Assembly: GCF_027570075.1 (NCBI RefSeq)
Contig: NZ_JAKMUS010000014.1
Span: 1 to 56,682, forward strand
Direction: 5' to 3'
Length of the DNA: 56,682 nt
Source: Corynebacterium meitnerae
GTDB lineage: Bacteria > Actinomycetota > Actinomycetes > Mycobacteriales > Mycobacteriaceae
Shown here piece after piece: positions 47,401 to 55,196 of the stretch. Position numbers and translations under genes: made by a program. The notes beneath the pieces are model-generated. The model worked only from the letters and a program-made list of their open reading frames with translations. It ran no database searches and was not told where the DNA came from. Every line of letters begins with the position of its first letter. Within the stretch, counting starts at the first letter, position 1.

Positions 47401-49046
47401 GTGATCGGCAAGCCACCCGTCTTGGTATCAGCCTTGTCACCCGGCTTGGCCGGGTTCTTGTGGGTGTCGTACTCGAGCACATCAAAAACGGTGTAGTCCG
47501 AGTACACAATGTGACGGTTCTCCAGGAGGTACGGCTCACCTGCACCGAGAACAAAGCCACCAGCCCACTTGCCCTCACCGTTGAACGTGTACTGGTCACG
47601 CGGCAGGAAGGAGTTGTTGTAGAACGGCGTGAACTGGCCAAACCCCTCAGTCTCCTCGGTGGAGAAGAACAGCCAATCCCAGTTCACGTGCTTCGGCAGG
47701 TTATCCCCGCCACGGCCCGTCCTGTTCTTCTCCCAGCTACCGTAGTCAGCAGTAGGAGCAACCTGACCAAACAAGCTGTAAGCGTTGTGCTTCGACTTGT
47801 CTGGGAAGATCACCTCAGCACCGTTGTCACGAGCAAGGTCGGTGTAGATCAGCGCGCCGTCATCATAACCACGGTCAACTTCTGCACCGATGGTCACTCG
47901 GCGGCCAAAGGTGCCCTTGAACTGGAGGTTGTAGAAGCCATCGCTACCGACGGTAGCTTCAGCGGTCTCGGCAATCCACTTATCCTTGCCCTCTTCGGCC
48001 ATCTTGCGCTTGATCCAGTTCTGCAGCGCAACCTCGTTACGGTTGGTCCAACCGCTGCCACGGATCTCCTTAAACCCAAGATCATTCGCAGCCTTTTCCT
48101 TGATCTGGTTGACCGCGTAGTCAGACAGATAGGAGCCGTAAACCTTCATACCCGTTGCCGGCACATCGGCGCCATCGAACTTGTTCAACAGGTTCGGAGT
48201 GAACGCACCCTGGGAGTACCACAAGTGCCAGAAAAGGTGACCCCTGATCTGGCCAGGACCATTGCCAACCACGGGGTTCTGAGCAGCATCATCACGGTGC
48301 ATCACATCATGGCGGATCTTCTCACCGAACGCGAAACGCACATTAGTCACGCGGTCGGGCCCAACGAGCCAGCCCATGGTGTGAATCGTGTCATAAGTCG
48401 CCTCTTCAGGGCCGAGGCCACCAAACCGGTAGCCGTACAGCTGCGTGAAGTTCTCCGGATCCGGGTTGTCTGCCCACACACGGATCTTCTCGTACTGCGG
48501 ACCATTCGGGTCCGCATCGAACTTCACAACCTCGCCCTTGGCGTTATTGAAGGGCTTCATATTGATGGTGTAACGGCCATCTGCGCGAGTGACAGCGGTG
48601 TACACCGGCGAGGTCACACCACCCTTCTCAGTCCACTGAGCGTAGACGCGGACACCTTCCATCGGAATCGGCTGCCACGGATCAGGGGTGCCCGGATGGA
48701 CATTGAAATCACCATCGCGCTGGTGAATGATGTAACCCTCGATCGACTCGTTGGTGCCCTGCGGGGCGCCCGACTCGATCGCACCCTCCATTGGTGGCCC
48801 AGGGGTGAAGGTGTAGCGCTGCTCATCCACCACAGACTGGTAGACACCGTCAGCATTCTTGCCCGGGTACTTGACGCCATTACCTGCGTCATTCGGCTGG
48901 CCAGCCTGGTCCGGCGTACCAGCAACCGCTGCCGGCACAGCCGCCGGGTTCACAACCGGCTGCGCAAATGGCGCGACCAGCGCCACGGAAAGCGCCGCAG
49001 CCGCGATGGATGTGCCGCGGCGGCGGGCGATGTTCTTAATGTTCAT
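44403..49046 (-). CDS. Giant Rib/YPDG-type surface adhesin 1
   Basis: A 1547-aa secreted protein starting at ATG 49046 behind GGAAGGA. Signal peptide ~1-42 (MNIKNIARRRGTSIAAAALS...). A large unique N-terminal domain spans ~45-640, with short motifs such as WTEKGGVTSPVYTAVTR and GNGPGQIRGHLFWHLW. Rib/YPDG-like Ig modules follow (~650-1030), interrupted by a DGDGTPD-type calcium-binding segment (~858-892). Three to four ~86-aa Ig repeats follow (PEGATVEVEG...GENAKPGDKITV, ~1010-1340). The shared C-terminal membrane module with Cys near 1349 (RKGCTESLLG) and ~1449 (ATKC) comes next, then a Ser/Glu/Lys-rich tail. There is no LPXTG. Likely role: adhesion at the mycomembrane. Confidence 0.85.
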   Translation of the reverse strand: MNIKNIARRRGTSIAAAALSVALVAPFAQPVVNPAAVPAAVAGTPDQAGQPNDAGNGVKYPGKNADGVYQSVVDEQRYTFTPGPPMEGAIESGAPQGTNESIEGYIIHQRDGDFNVHPGTPDPWQPIPMEGVRVYAQWTEKGGVTSPVYTAVTRADGRYTINMKPFNNAKGEVVKFDADPNGPQYEKIRVWADNPDPENFTQLYGYRFGGLGPEEATYDTIHTMGWLVGPDRVTNVRFAFGEKIRHDVMHRDDAAQNPVVGNGPGQIRGHLFWHLWYSQGAFTPNLLNKFDGADVPATGMKVYGSYLSDYAVNQIKEKAANDLGFKEIRGSGWTNRNEVALQNWIKRKMAEEGKDKWIAETAEATVGSDGFYNLQFKGTFGRRVTIGAEVDRGYDDGALIYTDLARDNGAEVIFPDKSKHNAYSLFGQVAPTADYGSWEKNRTGRGGDNLPKHVNWDWLFFSTEETEGFGQFTPFYNNSFLPRDQYTFNGEGKWAGGFVLGAGEPYLLENRHIVYSDYTVFDVLEYDTHKNPAKPGDKADTKTGGLPITWAEGLQYQIEWVDGNTGKVVKTCAPESPKAPGTIESCQLDTGDKEIFPDGIKSTTTFTAYLYPVNKETGARGSAIAADAFTVLVGWQPLYEKTEAKEIGKPAKSKAPTFDNTATTDTEKLTADELTKQDPKKKPTKFELAEGFTAPEGYTVEVDAATGEVSVTFPKDAPTKASLDVPVKVTYEDKTVATATAPFVLTAKRDADKVEPKYEDTLVDPNKENTSTPTFFEQDEHGEPTDKKVEIPPNSKFSIPDDFKAPDGYTVNIDKNTGVITVTVDKDKLNKDTVEDFDVPVNVEYPDGSGDKTKANFKLDTDGDGTPDVEDPDDDGDGTPDTEEIEKDTNPKVPNQNGQFEPKYEDKTVLPGGKAESTPDFYEQGKDGKPTDKKVEIPEKSKFSIPGDFKAPEGYTATVDPNTGVVTVTTDKDKITDQTPKTIEVPVVVKYPDNSEDNTTAKFNLGKHPEWEDGKTTPNAPVTIPKTDGSGDVPEGATVEVEGGDDNGTAKINEDGSITVTPGENAKPGDKITVIVKDKDGNEIDRIVVEIVDGPQWEDTKTTPDAPVTIPKTDDSGEVPEGATVEVEGGDDNGTAKINEDGSITVTPGENAKPGDKITVIVKDKDGNELDKVVVEIVDVPQWEDGKTTPDAPVTIPKTDGSGEVPEGATVEVEGPGTAKINDDGSITVTPGENAKPGDKITVTVKDKDGNELDKVVVEIVDPWKDKETYPKESVTVPKEDGFTVPEDSTVEVEGPGTAELLPNGDIKVTPNDDAEVGNEIKVTVKDKDGNKVDDFTVKIVEKPISSSQRKGCTESLLGFGLPLLALIPLGIAAQAAIPGLQAFQAQLDQQVRDMNTALQRQLGILDPNLARAAAEFDARLKGAGANLGQVLAGLAALAYGIAAIATIATKCGPSNKDLVEGDNGLSSSIGKIGEGSSGKQEGENGSSIKPGENGSSDKKEGEDDKGGSSKEGSSKPSEEAPAPEQPGTGSEDQSGDQDASSEEGNN
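45262..46021. repeat. Near-identical ~258-bp tandem repeats in adhesin 1
   Basis: Units bounded near 45262-45504, 45505-45762 and 45763-46021 encode nearly the same 81-86-aa Ig module. The DNA identity is very high, so repeat number can change by recombination. A more diverged unit lies at ~45020-45261. Confidence 0.82.
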
Positions 49047-49160
49047 GTTTTCCTTCCAGAGACAGTGAACGTTGTATGAAATTCCGGGCCATACCACGAG
49101 CATTAAGCGGGACGGCATGGTCCATGCATGAGATGCGTCAGCAAAACACAGGTTCCATTT
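49047..49160 (-). promoter_or_regulatory. Conserved leader of adhesin 1
   Basis: The first ~100 bases upstream of the start codon are closely similar to those of adhesin 2 (54701-54800), sharing TTCCTTCCA, TGAACGTTGTATG and ATGAGATGCG blocks. The leader has self-complementary parts (CATGGTCCATGCATG). It may only reflect recent duplication or may be a regulatory RNA region. Confidence 0.45.
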
Positions 49161-49178
49161 CGCTAACCACAATGTTTC

Positions 49179-49206
49179 TCATTACTATAGAAACTATCAG
49201 CGTCAA
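49179..49206 (-). promoter_or_regulatory. Promoter of adhesin 1
   Basis: On the minus strand TTGACG (complement of 49201-49206), 16 bp, then TAATGA (complement of 49179-49184). The segment from TTGAC through CTGATA and TTTC is shared with adhesin 2 (54840-54861). Confidence 0.5.
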
Positions 49207-49446
49207 GAAAATGTCTCCACCCCCAAAGCTCCAAAATGCTTCTCGACGCCCACCCCATTAGTCACATCGGAAACAAACCGCAGATGAGAGGTATAGACAT
49301 TGAAGTGAATGAATTTTGCCACACCCCCTATTTTGGTGGCTTCCCCCGCAACCGATGAGCCCCTTGGTGGTAGCTGGGACGAGTTCAGGAGGGATGAAGG
49401 GGTTTGACAGGGAGGCGTCGATAAGCATTTTGAGGCATAGAAAAAC

Positions 49447-49491
49447 CGCCACCCACCCCATCCCCTTCTCAGGGACAAAGTGGGCGGCGGC
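49447..49491 (-). terminator. Terminator of adhesin 2
   Basis: On the minus strand CCGCCGCCCA pairs with TGGGTGGCGG around a GTCCCTGAGAAGGGGA hairpin, followed by TTTTT. It is homologous to 44298-44344. Confidence 0.82.
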
Positions 49492-49549
49492 TAAATCACA
49501 CGGCCAGGCGGCTTGCGCCGCCCCACCGCAGGGAACCTAGAAGGAACCT

Positions 49550-52500
49550 TTAGTTCTCTTCAGTCGGGTCGGCAACCTCAGCCGGAACGGAAGGCTCATC
49601 GCCTTCAGTCGGCTCGGTAACCTCAGTCGGCTCAACCGGGGTGGTCGGCTCGTCGGTCGGCTTGGAGCTGCCCTCCTTCGAGGAGCCCTCCTTACCTTCC
49701 TGGCCCTCCTTCTTGTTGGAGGACCCGTTCTCACCCGGCTTCAGGGAGCTGGAGAAGTCCAGCTTGGAGTCACGCTTGTTCGGGTTGCTCGGATCACAAG
49801 CGGACGCAATCGTTGCAATCGCAGCGATGCCGTAGCCCAGGAGCGCCAGACCAGCCAGAACCTGACCCAGGTTTGCACCCGCACCCTTCAGGCGAGCATC
49901 AAACTCAGCAGCAGCACGAGCCATGTTCGGATCCAGGATGCCCAGCTGACGCTGCAGAGCCGTGTTCATGTCACGGATCTGCTGGTCAACCTGAGCCTGG
50001 AATGCCTGAAGGCCCGGGATAGCAGCCTGGGTAGCAATACCCAGCGGAATCAGAGCCAGCAGCGGCAGACCGAAGCCCAGCAGGGACTCGGTGCAGCCCT
50101 TACGGCTGGAGAACTCGTGGGAGTTGATGGTCACCTCAATGGTGTCGATGACCTTGCCCTTCGGGTCCTTAACAACAACCTTGATCGTGTCACCCGGCTT
50201 CGCATCCTTACCCGGCGTGAAGGTGATGGAGCCATCGTCGTTGATCTTGGCAGTGCCGTTGTCGTCGCCACCTTCAACCACAGCCTCGGCACCGTCCGTC
50301 ACCTTGAAGTCCGGATCCTTCTTAATGGTCGTCTCCGTCCCCGGAGTGGTCGACGCATCCTTCCACGGATCAACAACGGTGACCGTGACATCATCGATCT
50401 TGCCCTCGGAGTCAGTGACCTTCACGACAATCTTGTCGCCCGGCTTCGCATCCTCGTTCGGGGTGACCGTGATGGAGCCATCGTCGTTGATCGTGGCGGT
50501 ACCAGGACCCTCAGTGGTCACCTCGGTGCCCTCCGGAACCTCGCCAGAGTCATCCTTCTTCGGGATGTTCACTTCGTAGCCCGGTGCGCCCGAGGCGTCG
50601 TCCCACTCAGGGAGCTGAATTGCCGGATCCAACGGCGTCGGCTTGTTGTCCTCGCCATCGAACGGGTTGCGGCAGTTCTCAATCTCGGTCTTGTTGTCCA
50701 TGCCGTCGCCGTCCCAGTCGTTGCTCTCAGCCAGCGGCTTACCGTCGGCGTCGACAAGCTGGAACTTCACAGGAATGTTCTCCTGCTTGCTGCCACCCGG
50801 GTAGAACTCAGCGTCCACCGTGGTGGATGCCTCAAACTGAGCCTTGAGGGTCTCGATGATCTTGTCCACCTGTGCCGGGTCAACCTGGCCAGGCTTGCAC
50901 TCGTCGCCGATGATGTTCTTACGAACCTCTTCGAAACGCTTTGTCAGCTTGTCCTTCGTGACCTTGGCGGTCACTTCACCAGTCTTCTCATCGGGATCAC
51001 CAATGGTCCACAGGCCGTCGTGAGTCTCCTGCTTCGGCTTACCGTCCTCACCCTTAGCGGTGGTGTACTTCGTGCCTTCAGGGGCATCGGTCTTGCCGTC
51101 TTCGGTCTTCGGCGCAGCCTTGATGTCAGAATCGACCTGGCCCTTGCCGCCCTCGTAGACGACGCCGTAGTCGCCGACAACAGTGACCGTCACGGTCTCC
51201 TCATCGGTGGAACCATCCGGGTAGGTGACCTTCACCGGAACGGTGACCTTGTCACCCGGCTTCGTGCCTTCCGGCGGGGTGACAACAACCTTGTCACCAT
51301 CCTTGACCTCAACCTTCCAGTCATTGCCCGACTGGTCCTTGACAGTGTCCGGGACCTCAACCTTGGAGCCCTCCGGCAGCTTGTCACCCTCGTTCGGGAT
51401 CTCAACCGGCGCGTTCGGCTTGGTCTCAGAGTTCTGCCAATCCGGGGTGGTCTTGATGGCGTCATTGCCATCGTTGGTCGGGTCGCCATCCTTGTCATCG
51501 TCATTCTGGACGGTGACAGTGAAACGCTCGATGTCCTGGGAGCCATCCGGGTAGTCAACGGTAACCCAGATCGTGGACTTCTCACCGGTGCTTGCGTCAG
51601 CCGGCGGCGTGACAGTGATCGTGCCGTCGTCCTTGGTTTCTACCTTCCAACCCTGATCGGAAACAGCAGTGACCGTGGAGCCCTCTGGGAGCTTCTCGCC
51701 CGTGTTCGGGACCTCAACCGGAGTATCAGCCGGGGTCTTGGAGTTCTTCCAGGACGGCTGAACGTCGTCTGCAACACCAGACTCGCCGTTGTCCTTCGGC
51801 TCATCAAGCGTAACCGTAACAGAGACCTCTACCTCATCGGTGCTGCCATCCGGGTAGGTGACCTTCACCGGGACGGTGATCTTGTCGCCCGGCTTCGCAT
51901 CCTTAGGAACCGGGACGGTGATGGAACCGTCCTCGTTGACCTCCACACCCTTAGGAGCATCCTTGCCCTTCTCGAACTTGGTGCCCTCAGGTGCGTCGAC
52001 GTCATTGCCGTTGCTGTCCTTGAAGACAGGCTTGTCAACCTTGACGTCCTCGCCCGGCTTACCGGTGCCGTCCTTGTACTCCGGCTCGAAGTTCTCATTG
52101 TCCGGGAGCCCCACAGTGACGGTGGCATCCGTGTAGTCCACAGAGCCATCCGGGTAGGTCACCTTGACCGGAACAGTGATGTCCGTGTGCGGCTGAGCAT
52201 CCTTCGGAACCTTAACGGTGATGGAGCCATCCTCGTTGACCTTTACGTCACGCTTACGCAGTTCCTTCTGCTCGCCGTCCTCAGTGGTGTACGTCGGCTT
52301 CTTGTTGCCATCGAGCTCGTACTTGGTGCCTGCGGGCTCCTCAGCAGGGTTATCCGTCGGCTCACCGTTCTCGTCGGCTTCCTTGAACTCCGGCTTCTTA
52401 ACCTTGGCATCCTGCCCAGGCTGACCAGAACCAGGCGTGTACTCCGGCACAAGCTTGTCAGAGTGACGGTCGGTCGACTCAACGACGAAGCGTGCAGTAC

Positions 52501-54700
52501 CAGTTGCGGTCGTGCCGTCCTTGTAGGTGACCTTCACCGGCACCTCAACGCTGTCCTTGTTGGCTGCATCCGCAGGGAAGGTTACGGAAACCTCACCGGT
52601 CTTCGGATCAACCTTGATGGCATCCTTAGCGAAGCCCTCCGGAGCCTCAAAGCCCTTCGGCAGCTCGAACTTAGTCGCTTCCTTGGTAGCGTCCTGGTTC
52701 TTCAGCTCTTCAGCGCTGAGCTTCTCAACGTCATCGGTCTCCGTGTTATCGAAAGTCGGAGCCTGGGACTTCGCTTCCTCGCCAGGCTTAGCCTTGGTCT
52801 CCTCGTAATGTGGCTGCCAACCGACCAGCACCGTGAAGGAGTCGGCTGCGATCGCTTGGCCGCGCTCCTTGGTTTCCTTGTTGACCGGGTAGAGGTATGC
52901 CGTAAACGTAGTCGTAGTCTCAACACCGGTGGTGTCGAGCTGGCAGGACGGGATAGTACCGTTTGCCTCCGGGGACACAGGGTCACAGGTCTTAGCAACC
53001 TCACCGGTCTCACCGTTGACCCACTCGATCTGGTACTGCAGGCCTTCAACCCAATCCGTGGGCAGGCCAGCGGTTTCAGTCTCGACCTTGGCGCCCGGCT
53101 TGGCCGGATTCTCGCGGGTGTCGTACTCGAGCACGTCAAAGACGGTGTAGTCGGAGTAAATGACGTGACGGTTGGCCAGCAGGTAAGGCTCGCCAGCGCC
53201 GTAGACAAGGCCACCTGCCCACTTGCCGTCACCGTTGAACACGTACTTGCTGCGGTGCAGGAAGGAGTTGTTGTAGAACGGCGTGAACTGACCAAGGCCC
53301 TTGGTCTCCTCCGTGGAGAAGAACAGCCAATCCCAGTTCACGTGCTTCGGCAGATTCTTGCCACCACGACCGGTCTTATTCTTCACCCAGCTGCCGTAGT
53401 CAGCTGAAGGCGCGACCTGACCGTACAGGCTGTAAGCATTGTGCTTGGAACCATCAGGGAAGATAGCCTCAGCGCCGTTGTCACGGGCCAGATCGGTGTA
53501 ACGCAGGGCTTTATCGTCGTAGCCACGGTTAACGGTACCGTTGGTCATTCGGCGGCCAAAGGTTCCCTTGAACTGCAGGGTGTAGTCGCCCTTGCTGTCG
53601 ACGGTGGCTTCAGCGGTCTCAGCGATCCACTTGTCCTTGCCCTCTTCGGCCATCTTGCGCTTGATCCAGTTCTGCAGCGCAGTCTCGTTACGGTTCGTCC
53701 AACCACGACCACGGATCTCGTCGAACCCAAGATCAATCGCAGCCTTCTCGTTGATCTGCTCAACTGCGTAGTCAGACAGGTAGGAGCCGTAAACCTTCAT
53801 GCCCGTTGCCGGCACATCAGCACCGTTCTTCAGGTTCAGCAGGTTCGGGGTGAACGCACCCTGAGTGTGGTACAGGTGCCAGAACAGCTGTCCGCGGATC
53901 TGGCCAGGACCATTGCCAACCGCTGGGTTCTCATCAGCCTTATCACGGTGCATCACGTCATGGTGAGTCTTCTCACCAAAGGCAAAGCGCACGTTGGTCA
54001 CGCGGTCCGAGCCGACATACCAGCCCATGCCGCCCGGGGTGTCGTAGGTGTTGCCGTTCGGGCCCATGTGGCCGAAGTTGTAGCCGTACAGCTGGGTGAA
54101 GTTATCCGGATCCGGGTTATCCACCCACACACGGATCTTCTCGTACTGCGGGCCATTCGGGTCCGCATCGAACTTGACTACCTCGCCCTTCGCATTAGTG
54201 AAGGACTTCATCTTGATGGTGTAGTAACCATCCTCACGGGTAACAGCGGTGTACACCGGCGAGGTAACACCACCCTTCTCAGTCCACTGAGCGTAAACGC
54301 GAACGCCAGCCATCGGGATTGGCTTCCATGGGTCACGGGTACCCGGGTAAACCGACACGTCACCATTGCGCTGGTGAATGACGTAGCCCTCAATGGACTG
54401 ATTGGTCCCCTTCGGCGCGTCAGCCTGGATCACGTTCTTACCCTTCGGCTCCCCCGGGGTGAAGGTGTAACGCTGCTCATCCACCACAGACTGGTAGGCG
54501 CCCTCGGCGTTCTCGCCTGGGTACTTGACACCGTTACCAGCATCATTCGGCTGACCAGCCTCATCCGGCGTACCAGCAACCGCAGCAGGCACAGCAGACG
54601 GGTTCATTACCGGCTGCACCACCGGAGCGACCAGCGCCACGGAGAGAGCTGCTGCCGCAATGGATGTACCGCGGCGGCGAGCATTGTTCTTGATGTTCAT
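49550..54700 (-). CDS. Giant Rib/YPDG-type surface adhesin 2
   Basis: A 1716-aa paralogue of adhesin 1 starting at ATG 54700 behind GGAAGGA. The signal peptide and the unique N-terminal domain (~1-640) are very similar to adhesin 1. The stalk differs: it has more YPDG modules (VPVKVTYPDGSTDEVEV, VTVPVKVTYPDGSTDEETV), long acidic linkers (DDDKDGDPTNDGND) and a segment with DWDGDGMDNKTEIENC near 1325. The C-terminal module begins ~1530 (RKGCTESLLGFGLPLLALIP) and ends near SACDP (~1634), followed by a Ser/Lys/Glu-rich tail with PTEVTEPTEG repeats. No LPXTG signal. The stalk domains have clearly been shuffled relative to adhesin 1. Confidence 0.85.
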   Translation of the reverse strand: MNIKNNARRRGTSIAAAALSVALVAPVVQPVMNPSAVPAAVAGTPDEAGQPNDAGNGVKYPGENAEGAYQSVVDEQRYTFTPGEPKGKNVIQADAPKGTNQSIEGYVIHQRNGDVSVYPGTRDPWKPIPMAGVRVYAQWTEKGGVTSPVYTAVTREDGYYTIKMKSFTNAKGEVVKFDADPNGPQYEKIRVWVDNPDPDNFTQLYGYNFGHMGPNGNTYDTPGGMGWYVGSDRVTNVRFAFGEKTHHDVMHRDKADENPAVGNGPGQIRGQLFWHLYHTQGAFTPNLLNLKNGADVPATGMKVYGSYLSDYAVEQINEKAAIDLGFDEIRGRGWTNRNETALQNWIKRKMAEEGKDKWIAETAEATVDSKGDYTLQFKGTFGRRMTNGTVNRGYDDKALRYTDLARDNGAEAIFPDGSKHNAYSLYGQVAPSADYGSWVKNKTGRGGKNLPKHVNWDWLFFSTEETKGLGQFTPFYNNSFLHRSKYVFNGDGKWAGGLVYGAGEPYLLANRHVIYSDYTVFDVLEYDTRENPAKPGAKVETETAGLPTDWVEGLQYQIEWVNGETGEVAKTCDPVSPEANGTIPSCQLDTTGVETTTTFTAYLYPVNKETKERGQAIAADSFTVLVGWQPHYEETKAKPGEEAKSQAPTFDNTETDDVEKLSAEELKNQDATKEATKFELPKGFEAPEGFAKDAIKVDPKTGEVSVTFPADAANKDSVEVPVKVTYKDGTTATGTARFVVESTDRHSDKLVPEYTPGSGQPGQDAKVKKPEFKEADENGEPTDNPAEEPAGTKYELDGNKKPTYTTEDGEQKELRKRDVKVNEDGSITVKVPKDAQPHTDITVPVKVTYPDGSVDYTDATVTVGLPDNENFEPEYKDGTGKPGEDVKVDKPVFKDSNGNDVDAPEGTKFEKGKDAPKGVEVNEDGSITVPVPKDAKPGDKITVPVKVTYPDGSTDEVEVSVTVTLDEPKDNGESGVADDVQPSWKNSKTPADTPVEVPNTGEKLPEGSTVTAVSDQGWKVETKDDGTITVTPPADASTGEKSTIWVTVDYPDGSQDIERFTVTVQNDDDKDGDPTNDGNDAIKTTPDWQNSETKPNAPVEIPNEGDKLPEGSKVEVPDTVKDQSGNDWKVEVKDGDKVVVTPPEGTKPGDKVTVPVKVTYPDGSTDEETVTVTVVGDYGVVYEGGKGQVDSDIKAAPKTEDGKTDAPEGTKYTTAKGEDGKPKQETHDGLWTIGDPDEKTGEVTAKVTKDKLTKRFEEVRKNIIGDECKPGQVDPAQVDKIIETLKAQFEASTTVDAEFYPGGSKQENIPVKFQLVDADGKPLAESNDWDGDGMDNKTEIENCRNPFDGEDNKPTPLDPAIQLPEWDDASGAPGYEVNIPKKDDSGEVPEGTEVTTEGPGTATINDDGSITVTPNEDAKPGDKIVVKVTDSEGKIDDVTVTVVDPWKDASTTPGTETTIKKDPDFKVTDGAEAVVEGGDDNGTAKINDDGSITFTPGKDAKPGDTIKVVVKDPKGKVIDTIEVTINSHEFSSRKGCTESLLGFGLPLLALIPLGIATQAAIPGLQAFQAQVDQQIRDMNTALQRQLGILDPNMARAAAEFDARLKGAGANLGQVLAGLALLGYGIAAIATIASACDPSNPNKRDSKLDFSSSLKPGENGSSNKKEGQEGKEGSSKEGSSKPTDEPTTPVEPTEVTEPTEGDEPSVPAEVADPTEEN

Positions 54701-54832
54701 GTTTTCCTTCCAAAGACATTGAACGTTGTATGGAATTGCGGACCACACCATGGGGCGTTAAGCGGAACGGCATAGCCCGTACATGAGATGCGCCGGCGTC
54801 ATTCAGTCAGAACTGCGGGCGCAATAAGTTTT

Positions 54833-54861
54833 CTCACAATTAACGAAAGTATCAGTGTCAA
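54833..54861 (-). promoter_or_regulatory. Promoter-like segment of adhesin 2
   Basis: TTGACA (complement of 54856-54861) is a consensus -35 followed by CTGATACTTTC, as in adhesin 1. The -10 region is poor (TTGTGA). Confidence 0.4.
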
Positions 54862-55100
54862 TTAATTGTTTCCAATTAAATTAGTTTTGCGCTTACTTAC
54901 AAAACTATTTTGACAACAACACTGCATTGTAATTGCAGGTCAAAGGCCTCGGAAGAATACGAATATTCCTCCTATCACCTAATATTGGGGGGGCATATCT
55001 ATACAATTAAAACTTCCTTAGAAACTATCAGAAAACTATTAGGCTTAAGCCTTATTTCCACTTATATCGTCGTTTATTTCACTTTTACTCAACAATGCAA

Positions 55101-55146
55101 AAACCACAGCTGCCCTCCCCTTTTTGGGAGAGAACAGCTGTGGTTT
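55101..55146 (-). terminator. Terminator of adhesin 3
   Basis: AAACCACAGCTG (55101-55112) pairs perfectly with CAGCTGTGGTTT (55135-55146) around a CTCTCCCAAAAAGGGGAG inner hairpin. The minus strand then runs into TTTTTG. It is unlike the terminators of adhesins 1 and 2. Confidence 0.88.
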
Positions 55147-55196
55147 CTGTTGTCCTAGCCTCTCTCAGCTGAGGCTAGGAAGCGATCACTGGTGTA

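Larger units (their letters stand above)
49047..49549. other. Intergenic region between adhesins 1 and 2
   Basis: It holds the adhesin 1 leader (49047-49160), its promoter (49179-49206), one GTCGATAAGC site (49417-49426) and the adhesin 2 terminator (49447-49491). No gene is seen. Confidence 0.6.
54701..55196. other. AT-rich intergenic region upstream of adhesin 2
   Basis: A 496-bp region, markedly AT-rich between ~54810 and 55100 compared with the rest of the window. It contains the adhesin 2 leader, its promoter-like segment (54833-54861) and, at the right end, the terminator of adhesin 3. GAAACTATCAG (~55020) also occurs in the adhesin 1 promoter. An ORF at 54910-55158 has no ribosome-binding site and atypical composition, so it is not called. 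Confidence 0.6.

Noticed and set aside
46704..53407. Long open frames opposite the adhesins
   Set aside because: These are antisense shadows of low-complexity coding DNA without ribosome-binding sites or domains.
54910..55158. Open frame of 82 codons in the AT-rich gap
   Set aside because: No ribosome-binding site, odd composition, and it runs into the terminator of adhesin 3.
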